Source: Bolinopsis microptera | Taxonomy: Eukaryota > Ctenophora > Tentaculata > Lobata > Bolinopsidae | Assembly (NCBI RefSeq): GCF_026151205.1 | Contig: NC_087073.1 | Coordinates: 4,115,001 to 4,175,000 of the forward strand | Direction of reading: 5' to 3' | DNA: 60,000 bases | In this document: positions 45,494 to 56,898 of the stretch, in pieces | Layout of the letters: each line of letters opens with the position of its first letter | Numbering within the stretch: position 1 is the first letter of the stretch | Position numbers and translations under genes: made by a program | Notes under the pieces: generated by a model | Databases searched by the model: none | What the model saw: the letters and a program-made list of their open reading frames with translations, nothing else | Told to the model about the DNA's origin: nothing

Positions 45494-48400
45494 TAATCAT
45501 CATCCGTATGTGATTTAGCCAAAACTTGTTGAATCGTTTGTTCTGATAGGAATTGAAATTGACCGAAAGTAACTTCTTACTTAGTAAGAAGTAGTCATAT
45601 CCTGGATAATTAGTTTGTAGAATACTTTTGGGAAAAATTTTGAACGGACTTTGACTTCAACGGATCGTAAACGGACATAATTTATTTTAACAGACTAAAT
45701 ATTGAATATGAACGCTAGGGCATCCAGCGTCCACATACGGTAACGTCCGTTCAAATAATATAAAGTCCGATGAGGTATTGCAAAATTCGATGAAAACTCA
45801 AGATGTAGACTTGATTGGGCGCCAAAATAGCTGAAGCTCTACCCGGGAAAACCTAAGTTTTAGTCGACAACTTAATTTATTAACCGATTGATATAGATAC
45901 CGATTGTTTATAAACATCAGAGATGTTGACCGTTTTGTTTCTTTAGGTTTCAAAATGAGATCTAATAAACCATCGATAATTTTAATAAATATTACAATTT
46001 TCTTGTTAATCGAAAGGCAAATCAATTTGCTCCAGACCACTAAAATTCTCGGGCCGGCTAAAAATGGCCTTATACATGTAGTGCCAGCGAACAAAAGGGT
46101 CACCCCGTCACCGGCCAAAATCTGCCCAGTCAATCACTAAACGTAGCGCATCATATGATTTAAACCCACATCAGCCCAAAAGACTATTTTTCTAGGAATC
46201 ATCAGCTGATTTATAGTAGTGACTAGTGCAGTAAAACTGTATTAGATCAAACTAATTCTCCTTCTTTTCAGCTCTTAGTCTATTAAATCACGAATACTGT
46301 TATACAGCTCTCCAGTGTAACTCACATTTATATAAGTCGGTTGTTTCTATCCCTCTCCTACTAAAATTATCCGGGTTAAACCCGGCCGATGAGATCCGGA
46401 TGATGAGCAGAATTATTAATTGAGTCCACGTACAACATTAAATAAAACAATTAAATATTAACAACAATCCCCTTAAAATAAAACATTGCTGACAAATCGA
46501 AAAATTAGAAGCGTTACCCGGAATATGACTGGAGTAAAGTTTACTTGGAACTTGGAATTTTAAAGAATTTACTATCATTCCGGTAATTGAGCGTATCCTC
46601 CACAGATCGAGGTAGATGTCTGCTACCTGCGTGTTAACCGATTCAAAGTACCGGTAGCTGTGCGGAGAGTTTCCAAGAAAGGGTGGTGAGAAAGAGAGCA
46701 AGAGAGAGAGCGAGTCTGGACGATGTGTGTGGGAAATTGTCTGTATTTTTTCGTGTGAATTGCATGTACGTGCAAAACGAGTGTGGAACTTTTTGATAGG
46801 GTCAATATAAAATAAAAGTATTAATACGTGTTTAATGTACATATTACGTATCGGTGTTGATAAAGCGTGCTCTTGTAGATATAATTAGTGAGACGTGCAA
46901 ATAATATCAGTATGTGCGTGACGCGTGTTATTGTTGATATTAATATTAAACGAACAGAGAGAGAGGAGTCGTACGTTTATTTTTGGAGAAGCATATTTAA
47001 TCTCTTGACGCAACTTAAAGTCCCAGTTTGAGATGATATTGACTGGTGATTAAAAATATAATTCCGTTGTCTGAGGTGGTGTGATGGTTAGGGTATCCGA
47101 ATGAAAGTTAAATGGTCTTGAAAATACGGCGATTGAGTACAACTTGTAGTTGTATAGCAAGTTCAAAGTTGATCACATATGAAATAATTACTATATCACT
47201 CACACCCCGCTTATGTTGAAAGTGAAATTACCTAGAAAGAAACTGCTGAACTAGCAGGAACAGAAATGTGTAGCCGCTATAATGTAGGCGTATCGTCATA
47301 CATTTACAATAAACAGACGTGAACTTGTTGTTCTTAGATTAACAAATTAAAAGAAGGTACCTGTAAATTGAAGTGCTCAAATTAAAAAATCTTTAAAATA
47401 CAGTAGTTTTACTATTAGTTTGCACGGATAAGTTTACCACTTCTGCTTCTTATTCGAATACCAGCATCAACTATTAGTAAGATCAATTTAATCATTCAAT
47501 TAGCCCTTTTATTGGTCTGCAAATTTTAACAATCCTCCGTCAAATAATTCTGTACATTTTGCGGACTCGATGCTTACGCATTTTTCCTAGGGATTCCCTG
47601 TTATTATTTAGCTCCCCTTGTCCTCTCCTAAATTACTTAAATTTCTATGTACCTTCACCAAACACACTCAGGGATGAGAGTAAAAGTTTCAACTAAAATA
47701 AACAAAATGGTGACACTAATAAGAAGCATATTAAAGAGAGTTTTCAAAAATGTGAACCGTAGATATAAAATTAGAATCAAGCGGAAGGATACACTGCAAT
47801 GTACCCAAGGACAGGGAGTCAAATTTAGCTAAGATAGTCTTATGATTTAACAACTTGAGTCAACTCTTGACTTTTTGTATGGATTGGCATGGAACGAGTT
47901 CACTACTCACTGTTCACTGTTTCATTCCACCTGTCCGAGGAATGACGATATACGAATTCCATTCTCCATTCATTGTAGTACATATTATAATGCAGATTCC
48001 AGTTTGATTTCTCGTTTAAAACACGCTCGAGCTTGTGTACTTTAAATTAGATTTAATAAGAAATAGAAGTGATTTATACTTTAGAGTATAATTGTGGCGC
48101 TTGAGTAAGAATCCAAGATAGAATTAGTAAGCTTTAGCTCCTGAATGAGTTATTGAATTGTTAAGTAACAATACATAGAAATAGTTTTAGGTATGAATAG
48201 CAATTGAGAGCGTTCTTGAATTATATGTTATTTCTACATCGTTTATTTTAAGTTCAAGTTGAAAATTTAAGTTTGTGTAAATTGTATCGTTTTGGTTGTT
48301 ATTGAATTTTATATTGTATCTACAGTAGTTTATGTATATCTTAGTTTGTGTGTATCTTTAATGAAAACTTGTGCATCTCATTTATTTCTAGTTAAAAATC

Positions 48401-49248
48401 TCATTTGGGTTTTCCAGTGACCTGAAAATATCGTTTTCATCCTCAGTCTCTGTCTACTCAGAAATGAAATAAATATAATTTTCTTGCCATGACTTAATGC
48501 TCAATATTTGTTATACTCTGCATTGTCCTCACTTTGATTTGAATAGTAACAAAATGGAGGTGTGAGGGTGAAATAAAATGATTGTGATTTTAGCGAATCT
48601 GTAGTCGATACATCTACAGAATTGTGTGATAAGGATTAAGGCCAAAATAAGTGCTTGGGTGAGCAACGTTTATATTTGATGTTGCTATCCATTTGATACT
48701 CTCTGCGAGTTATTCTGTGATAACTTTATCCACACTATTATAATATAGATGTGGAATCAACAAATTAAAGCAAGAACTTCAAAAAAATGTGAATTCATTC
48801 CAATTTGCAAGCATATATTTACAATTACAAGTTACAAGTTGTGAAAACTAGTACTAGTTTAGTCAACGGACTGCCCCAAAATGAAGAAATGAATTGTGCA
48901 CTGTTTACTTTTCCTGGTGCGTGGTTCGTTCTTCATTTAACGGCAGTCAAAATCAAATACAAAATACAACTTTAAAATTCAAATATTAAAACCCGGATTA
49001 TTACCTAAATGCTACTGGTAATAGCTGGAAACTCTGCAAAATACTGCTGGTAACCGCCGGTTGTATAACTATAAGAGTCTGTAATACTCAAACTTGTTAT
49101 GTCCAGCTGAGTCTTTTGGAATTCTATGCCGAAGTAAGTCTGTGAGATCAAAGGTCTGCGGCGTACTCGGCCGAGTAGCAACTGGTACGTTGAAGTTCGA
49201 TCAATGAAGATTCTGAAGTTTAGTCTGAACTGCAGACAAGTCATTGTC
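45494..49248. other. Non-coding, no gene recognised
   Basis: The longest frames (45798-46133 and 46438-46842, both minus) have no signature and unlikely composition. CCGGGTTAAACCCGG at about 46370 is a short palindrome. GAGAGAGCAAGAGAGAG-type purine stretches occur near 46690. Confidence 0.4.
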
Positions 49249-50242
49249 TCACAACACAATAAGGGGCATGCTGATCTTCTTGGAAAGATCGTGAAATCTT
49301 TCCAAGATCGTCGGAAAAAACAGGTTGTGAATCTCGTCGAATAGTTCGTCCACCCCGTCATGGTATAACGCGGACACCTCGTGATAAAGATCCGCTCGCA
49401 GTCCCTCTGAAAACGACTGGCCTTCCATCCGTGAGACCAGAGTCTTCTTCGAGTCGAACATTTCGAATAATTTCTCCTGATTTGTTCTGAGATCCGCCTT
49501 GTTTCCGACCACAACCAGTTTAGGAACTTTGTTTTTAGTTGCACAATATGATTCGCAGCACATGCAGTCTGTAGAGTGGAGCTCAATATAGCTCAAAAGG
49601 TTCAACGCGGTTTCCATGGAGCCTCTATCTGAAACGTCGAAACAGAAAATTATAACGTCTATGGCTGACATGAGTTTAGGACCGAGTTCCAGGATACTGT
49701 ACACGGGCCCAGTGTCGATGAGCCGAAGATGCAAAGTTTTACCTCGCTTCTCTATCGTTCTCTGTACTATCAGCTCGGAGGGCTGGTTCTGGTTGAGGAA
49801 CGTTCCTGTTTCGTAAGAGTATGAGAGAGAGGTTTTCCCTGAACCAGGTCCTCCAATTATCAGGCAGTTAGCCGAGACCACCTTCTGGCTTTGGAAACGG
49901 AATCTGTTTATCTTCGGTTTTCTTAATTCTGAGAGAGTTGCGTTGGTTAATTATTTTAATTGTCAATTAAAAGTGACTGACATCGTTCTGGAAAGATAGT
50001 ATTGGCAAATTTCTAATCTAACAAGATACTAATTTAAGAACTGCTATTCCATCTTTATTTTGAGAATCATCCCCATACTAACAGGATTGATCGTATCTAA
50101 ATTGAATTGGTTAATTAAAAAGGTAACTCCAAAATTGTTAACTTCCTAATTGGTAACTCCAAAACTCACCTGGACAAAACAAGTCTGTAAGAACTTTAAC
50201 CCAGTCGATGCTGACAGCGAGTGTTCCCGAGCAATGAGCCAT
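49249..50242 (-). CDS. Divergent Ras-superfamily small GTPase, two exons
   Basis: Exon 1 is 50242-50170, exon 2 is 49928-49249, with GT-AG junction and consistent phase; 753 nt, 250 aa. P-loop GGPGSGKTS at residues 50-58, switch II DTGP at 96-99 (in place of DTAG), NKAD at 167-170 and VSA for the G5 box. This is a nucleotide-binding protein by its motifs. It has a 49-residue N-terminal extension, an extra Cys-rich insert (CMCCESYC, 146-153) before the G4 box and no CaaX box, ending SMPLIVL, so prenylation is not expected. The change at the catalytic-Gln region suggests altered GTP hydrolysis. It is not assigned to Ras, Rho or Rab. Confidence 0.8.
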
Positions 50243-51384
50243 CGTCAAACTAAACTGAGCAAACTTTATGAGTAATGGTTATGAGTAATGGTTTGAATTA
50301 GTAATGTTTAAAAATCACGTGTTGTATTTGTTGCGGTTAAGTGCAAATTGATATTGACATTGAAGTTGAGTTGAAGTAAAGTCATACCCGGACAGCGTGG
50401 CAAAAGACAATTGTACGTAAATATTACGCAGCTAAGACAACAAATGTGATACTTATATATCATGCCAATATTCCGGGAAATCATCCGGATCGCCTCCAAA
50501 CTCCGCTTAACAAATACTTTACCAGCTACCCGTCTGGAATACCTGGATTCTTTCTTTGAATAAGAAACCAGACTTTTCCGCGGACCATTTCTCCGAAATA
50601 CAAATACCATGTGCATAGTTCATATTTAGCTATATTAAATCCAATAAATTAAAACATGCCTGTTTAAAATTACTCGTTACTGTTCCTATATGTTCAAAAG
50701 TAAACGGCTCCAACCATGGTAAATAAATAATGGATTAAAAATGGATCAGAGTAGTCCGATAGTCAAACTATAAATCACGAGACTCAATTCAGCTTCCCAA
50801 TTCTAGGTAAAGCTAAATACGATAAATGAAATCAAAATCTATGATAAATCCTAAATTCCGCGAACTATCCGGGTGGCGCGTGATACTGATGTGTCACCCC
50901 ATTGGCTGAGTTATGAAATTTCCGTCTCTTGCAAAACATTGAACTTGCGCATATTCAGACACCCTATCCTTTGTAAATCACGAATGTGAGAGTCCTACCA
51001 AACGTCATCATTATAGCTTAAAGTGGCTGATTTCTTGGAATTTTATTCTCAGCGTCACGTACAGAACTGAAGATCAAAGGTCTAACTTGAATAAATTTCC
51101 TGTCCTCTTTAACAAACGACCTGGATTTTAGATTCCGATTTCCGGTCAGTCAACTAATTATGATAGACTCTCTCAGACGAGCTCGATCATTCTTATATTT
51201 GAAATTTAGAAAGTCTAAGTCCTATAATTGGGTGTACTGGGTTTTTTTGCCACACAACCTAAAAACGACTAACTTTCGTATGTATGCTGATTCCAAACTA
51301 GGTAGTAATTTTATATTTCTGAGAAAATATATACACAATAGAGAAATTGCTCGTGACGTGGAGTTTCTGGGGACATACACTAAA
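50243..51384. other. Non-coding upstream of the GTPase
   Basis: No gene. The frame 51160-51438 overlaps the left arm of the inverted repeat at 51385 and is not supported as coding. Confidence 0.4.
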
Positions 51385-52185
51385 ACCTTTTTTGCCGGTA
51401 TCCCCGATTTGACTTCATATTATGAAAATATGTATTAAAAAAATATGATTCGACACAGTAGTAAATTGTTTTGAGTAAATTGCACTTTCGAAAAAATTCA
51501 CTTTTTCTTTTTGGAAATTTTTTTCAATTTGGTAAAGTCTGTCACTTTAATACCGGTTTTTTAGTCATTTTTAGAGTTTTTTGGCAGATGTTTTTACTGA
51601 ACATTATTTACAATCCGTACAAGACGCCCTTCAAAGGATTATATATTAAACAATAGATGACGAAGAGGATGCCAGAAGAAAGAATACCCAACTATCTTCT
51701 GCACTGGATCCCAAAGCATGGAAAAAGGTCAAGAGGTAGACCTCGGAAAAACATTATTTACAATCCGTACAAGACGCCCTTCAAAGGATTATATATTAAA
51801 CAATAGATGACGAAGAGGATGCCAGAAGAAAGAATACCCAACTATCTTCTGCACTGGATCCCAAAGCATGGAAAAAGGTCAAGAGGTAGACCTCGGAAAA
51901 ACTGGTTGTCATGTGTCTGGGAGGATGCAGCAATCTTCACAGGTGTCGATAACATCACGATAGAAGATGCAGAACAACAAGCTACAGACAGGGTTCACTG
52001 GAGAGGTCTAATACACCGGAGAAAAGAGTTACTATGTGGTGCAGGCCACTCAAACGACTAGGAGGAGACCTTTTCAAGTACAAGTAAGATGACGAAGTTA
52101 CAAACCGAACAAGGTCAAGAGAAGCAGAATTGAAATCTATATTTTCATAATATGAAGTCAAATTGAGGGTCCCAGCAAAAAAGGT
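51385..52185. repeat. 801-bp unit with 47-bp imperfect inverted ends
   Basis: 51385-51431 and 52139-52185 are complementary (ACCTTTTTTGC ... TTTGACTTCATATTATGAAAATAT) with a few mismatches. A LINE tail lies between them. Confidence 0.7.
51600..52061 (+). pseudogene. LINE ORF2 C-terminus with exact 150-bp tandem duplication
   Basis: The frame 51807-52061 reads PEERIPNYLLHWIPKHGKRSRGRPRKNWLSCVWEDA ... TDRVHWRGLIHRRKELLCGAGHSND, the known end of ORF2 in one LINE group. 51600-51749 and 51750-51899 are identical, so the first part of this tail is present twice. No RT core remains. Confidence 0.75.
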
Positions 52186-53167
52186 TACCGATCGAAATTT
52201 AATTTCATGGTGCATCTAATATCTTACTCCTTATGACGTCACTGTATATGTGGCTATATATATTAATATATATATATCCGCATTTGACGTTAAGGAGGAA
52301 GTGAAATAGGGAGTTCAAGCCTCGGCTGGGTGCTTTGAATTTTGTAATTTTCTCAAAGCAGACTTTTATTTTCAAAACAGGATCACTCATAGACCGTAAG
52401 ACGGGCATGCCGCTAATATGAACAATCGTACCTAGACCTACTTAAGACTACTCAATTGACCACAGTCACAACAATGCCACAACAATTATAATTATCACTG
52501 ATGACATTATAATATTTAACTTCGCACATGCACTAATGACCCAGGGCTGGCTAACGACTACGTAGTTAATTGACTAATAGTTAAATGTGTGTGTGCTGTG
52601 TGGCAGGAGTAACAAGCAGGGCTTAATTGGGTCACGTGACAAGAAGTGCTAATCCATTTACCTGGCACTGCATTTGAGAAAGAGAGAGACATGTGTACAA
52701 TGTGCTTGTGTGTTCGGCTTGTTATGGCACTGATTTATAACTTTGTAACTAGTGCTCATTGTCGGCTTATTATTAGCATAAGACCGTGGTTAATGCGTTC
52801 GTTACGGACAGAGGACTTTTTTCTCGTGATAGCTCCATTGCTATGATCGTTCTGATTTCATTATTCAACGTTATTTCCCGTCTAATGAAATTTGAAGAAT
52901 GTACGTGGTACTAAATGGCTTGATTCCAATATTTGTGTCCAGTCTCAACACCTACTGTGTTATTGTCATCGTGTTATTTTTTGATAACAGTTGTAGCTTT
53001 AGTTTTTTAATTTTATGCGAATGCCGTTCGAAATTAATTAGATTACGATGCAAACTTGTCGGCCAAAACTAAAAATAACAGCTTCATAACTAAGAATAAC
53101 TACAACAGTAGATAACTATTAGAGTGAGAATAACCTATATTAATAATAACACCACATTTCTGTTTAG
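52186..53167. other. Non-coding
   Basis: AT-rich; TATATATTAATATATATATAT at about 52255 is a microsatellite. No gene found. Confidence 0.4.
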
Positions 53168-53342
53168 GAAGCTCTGGAGTCAGGGGAATATCCAGCGCTG
53201 GTTTGTTCTCTACTAGAATTCGGAGCTGATCACTGGCACACCCTGAGCATCTGCTGGCACCTCGCTACCACCTTCTCTCACTCTCATCTCCGATCATGTG
53301 ACCTGAGGGTGTCCCGCGGACTCCCCACCTTGACCTTGCCAG
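53168..53342 (+). CDS. Candidate exon upstream of the coiled-coil gene
   Basis: Between a good acceptor (TTCTGTTTAG) and a good donor (CCAG-GTGAGA) lie 58 open codons (EALESGEYPALVCSLLEFGADHW ... LPTLTLP). The GC content rises as in real exons here. It could be spliced to 53592 as a 5' UTR exon of the coiled-coil gene, since that junction meets a stop before the ATG at 53630, or belong to another transcript. No family recognised. Confidence 0.35.
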
Positions 53343-53629
53343 GTGAGAGAAGTGAGATAGTGCGAGGACCGTGAAGTGAGAAGTGAAGTGAGATTCGTGG
53401 GACTGATTGTTTCTGATTATTCTGAGCTTGTGCTTGATTCTTGAGCATTGAGTTGCAACCAGTCACTGCATTTTCGAGATATTTCTCATACAAGCATATT
53501 GCATATTATATCTACATTCTGAATATTTGCCGCGTGGAAAATCTCTCAAATTTTCGGGGAACTGAACGGTCGTCTCCCTCAAGGATTTCAGGTCATCTGC
53601 ACCTCGCATAGACCCAAGATAAACCTGCA

Positions 53630-54809
53630 ATGTCGGTTCAAAAACTCGAGGGTATCATCTCCGAGCTAGAGGTTCAGAACCAGGGCCTTGCCTCCCAAAA
53701 CGACGACCTCCACTACCGTCTGTCTTTCTATTCTGGAGATCAGTCCAGCAGTGTGAGCAGCCTCCAGAAACTTCTCGTAGACAACGACAACCTGACAAAA
53801 CAGATGGAAGAACTGAACCTGAGCTTACAAGAGGAGAGGCAAGTGGTTTGTGATCGAGAGAACTCTGTTATGAGGATCCTGGAACAGTTCCAGATACCGG
53901 ATGAGATGGTGGAGGGGGTTCGGTTTCAGATGGAGGACGAGAGAGAGGTGATGAAGGAGCAAGTTCTTCGGGCAGAAGAGGAGGTCAGAGCTAGAGATCG
54001 TATTATAGATCAGCTGGAGATCACTCTGGAAAATCTGAGAAAGGAGTATCAGGACAGCTGTGATATTCTGTCATATGAGATGAATCAGAAGGTTGAGGAT
54101 TTAGAAATCAGATTGAGACAAGCGGATCATATTATCAACCAACAGGCAGCTCAAATATCGGGGCCTAACCTCTCAATCTCAATCCTCTCTGGAGATAGAA
54201 GGACTCTACAATGATCTGATAGGGAAATACAACGATCAAATCCACATAAACGAGCAACTGGATGATAAACTAACTGCCACTGAGTTTGATTTGTATGCTA
54301 CTGTGGAGAAGCTCGACTTGCTTCATATATGTGACAACCTTGAGACTACCTCAGCCTCTGTAATGTCTATTGGAGTTGGAACAGATCCTGACTACATGGA
54401 TTCCCCCGTTCTGTCTAAAGATCTGAAGAGGTTGTCTGATAAGCTGGAATCCAGCCAGTATCAAGTTTCTGAGATGTTTATAGAGAACACCGCTCTTGAG
54501 TGCCGTGTTGATGAACTCGAAGAGGAGCTCTGTTTCTACAAAGACCGCTCGTCAACCGGTCTTGAGTCTGTATACCCCCAGTCTGAAACTGAGAGATTCG
54601 CTGAATTATCTGATATCAACATGAAGTTACTGGGTCAGATTGAGGCATACGAAGACGAAATATTTGAACTATCTGAGCAGATAACCCTGATGGAGGCGGA
54701 CACGGAACCGGAGGCGAAGGTGGAAGTGATCACGAGGAGGCTAAGTGCCATGCTGACACAGGGACCCCTTTTGAGGAGACCACCTGAATTGGGTAGGAAG
54801 AAAGCGTGA
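53630..54809 (+). CDS. Coiled-coil protein, single coding exon, one-base frameshift near 54158
   Basis: The ATG at 53630 is preceded by an in-frame stop. Frame 1 (53630-54214) and frame 2 (open from at least 54153 to 54809) are both long, coiled-coil and coding-like, and they meet at a GGGG run (about 54158-54161). With one G fewer, the protein would be one chain of about 392 residues. Heptad-rich segments: 1-65, 65-180, and 240-370 (LSDKLESSQYQVSEMFIEN, ELSDINMKLLGQIEAYEDEI). It ends RRPPELGRKKA. This suggests a cytoskeletal or centrosomal scaffold, but no family was recognised. Either a sequencing error, a polymorphism or a broken gene. Confidence 0.7.
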
Positions 54810-55322
54810 TTCTTTGCATGAAAGTATCAGGTCTTCTTACCTGAGGCGTGGTGTGCACGGCATGGTTTGGATATAAGTCAGCACATGTTAAAACGGTTGG
54901 TGACGACTTTGTTAATTTGCGGGTTTGACCTGAAATTTGATGGTCTTTTATGTTTGAAAAAGAAAGAATACTGGCATGGGGCATGCGGGTTTGATGAATT
55001 ATCTTGGGTCTATCTTCGTTCGCTGGTCTTGTAAATCGTCTAGATGCGACAAATATGTGAGATTACTCAATGTGATTTGCTCTCCAAAAATGCCCGTTTT
55101 GCTTGATTTGCATGGTATTATTTCACATTAACAGCATGACTATTGCGATCCCAGAGAAACGTGATACCTAAAACCACACCGATAACATCGTGACCGTGTT
55201 CTCCTTCCGAGCCATTTGTCGGCTAATTTCCCGAAACAAGTCGACTTAAGATCTAGACCAGCTGCTTGAGAGAGAGAGAAAGTCAGTGTTGAGAGAGAAT
55301 ATGTGAGAAATGACTGTCATGT

Positions 55323-55405
<83 letters not shown>

Positions 55406-56898
55406 AGTGGAGATTTCGTGTAGCTTGGAAGTAGTTAGATCATGATTTGAGTTCAGTGTGTCGATCGTTCTGTGTGACCGCTGACACTGACATATTTAAA
55501 TTTGTACACGATTATACGTGGGAACACGTACGTTCATGTTTTTATCAGTTTTCTATATTTTTCCTAATTTCGCAATCCAGTAACTTAAACTTTAGATTTA
55601 CTATATTTTATCCAACTTGTATGAAGTTTTGTTGCCCGATGTTTTTATATCTGCCGTAATCCGAATCGGATTAAAAAATCGTAGAGTAATAAATAGCAGT
55701 TGGTGCCTAAACTGTGGCTATATCAAATTGTATATGCCAAATTGTAAACAAAAATTGATAATACCGAAAACATCAGACCAATTAATAGGCTAGATATCGC
55801 ACAACTGCACTAAAGAGGAAATTGACACAAGTCGCCCAAGAATTTCAGATCGGCAGTCTAAGGCAGATTATCGCTGCCATATTCCATATTAGTTGACTGA
55901 CGTTAGTATTACTTTGACAGTTCCTCCTTCTGTCTCTCCTTGCGCTCCAGTGGTGTACATCCCTTTACCCAAAGTTCGATTAGCCGTTCATTATTATGTG
56001 TAATGGCCGATATCATTGTCCTGCAAAATTGTCTGTTAAAATTTGCACAATAATTTGAGTCCTAATTTGAGGTATAATGAAGCTTAAAGATGTTGAAATC
56101 TTGCGTTTAAAATTAGAAATTGATCATTTCAGTGACCATACAATGGATTTGTAAGGCATATATTGCGACAGACATGCTCACCCAGAACAGCGGTAGCTAT
56201 TATTGGATGTTGGTCAAGAGGGGTCCAAGTGGTTTGTGATCCAGCTTTCTGCCACTGGTCTCCTTCTCTCTTCCCCAGTAGAGTTATCACGTATATATAC
56301 TACGTGCAGCAGCTGCAATACTCGACCACCTCGAGAAATACCGAGAGCTATACCAGACAAAAGAGATCACTTATACTCCTTATGGTCATCTTTAAGTCGG
56401 CGCTATATTCTGTTGCGTCGCTCTGTCATTTATTTTTGTTTTTACTCAAATTACACCGAGAATCTTACTCTTTAACCACCTGGCCTCTCCTTATATGGGA
56501 GCCCGGGGAGAATGTATTTATCTGTGATTGTAATAGGGAGCCTGACATGTATCTCCTAACTTGTCAATTATAAGTTGAGACAGAGTGTTAATGGAGTTAT
56601 GGGGTTTAACACTCAATACTTTTAATGTGCGCGTATGGTTTCGGCCGCTCTGCAACTACATCCTTCACAATTGAGCACCATTTGTTCGCCGGCGAGAATA
56701 TTTTTCATAGAGCTGTCTCTATTTGTCCTTCATTACTTTCATTCATTCACCATTAAACCTCTCACAAACTCGGGCTGGTCAGAATTGGGATTGCCATCTC
56801 TGTGTTTGTTATCGATTCGAAGCATCTATTACAAGATTTGCTGAACGTTCAACCGGTCACCTTGGCATTTTACCGTGTTGTTCTCAATGTTGTTCGTT
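54810..56898. other. Non-coding with a (GA)n microsatellite
   Basis: No gene. (GA)n lies at 55328-55401. The frame 56163-56573 has no signature. Confidence 0.45.
55328..55401. repeat. (GA)n microsatellite
   Basis: About 36 uninterrupted GA units, with degraded GAGA sequence on both sides from about 55269. Confidence 0.98.

Noticed and set aside
46438-46842. 134-codon minus frame
   Set aside because: No domain, low-complexity residue mix, no splice or repeat support.
49005-49586. 193-codon minus frame overlapping the GTPase
   Set aside because: Shadow frame within the GTPase coding exon, with Arg/Cys/Trp-heavy composition and no signature.
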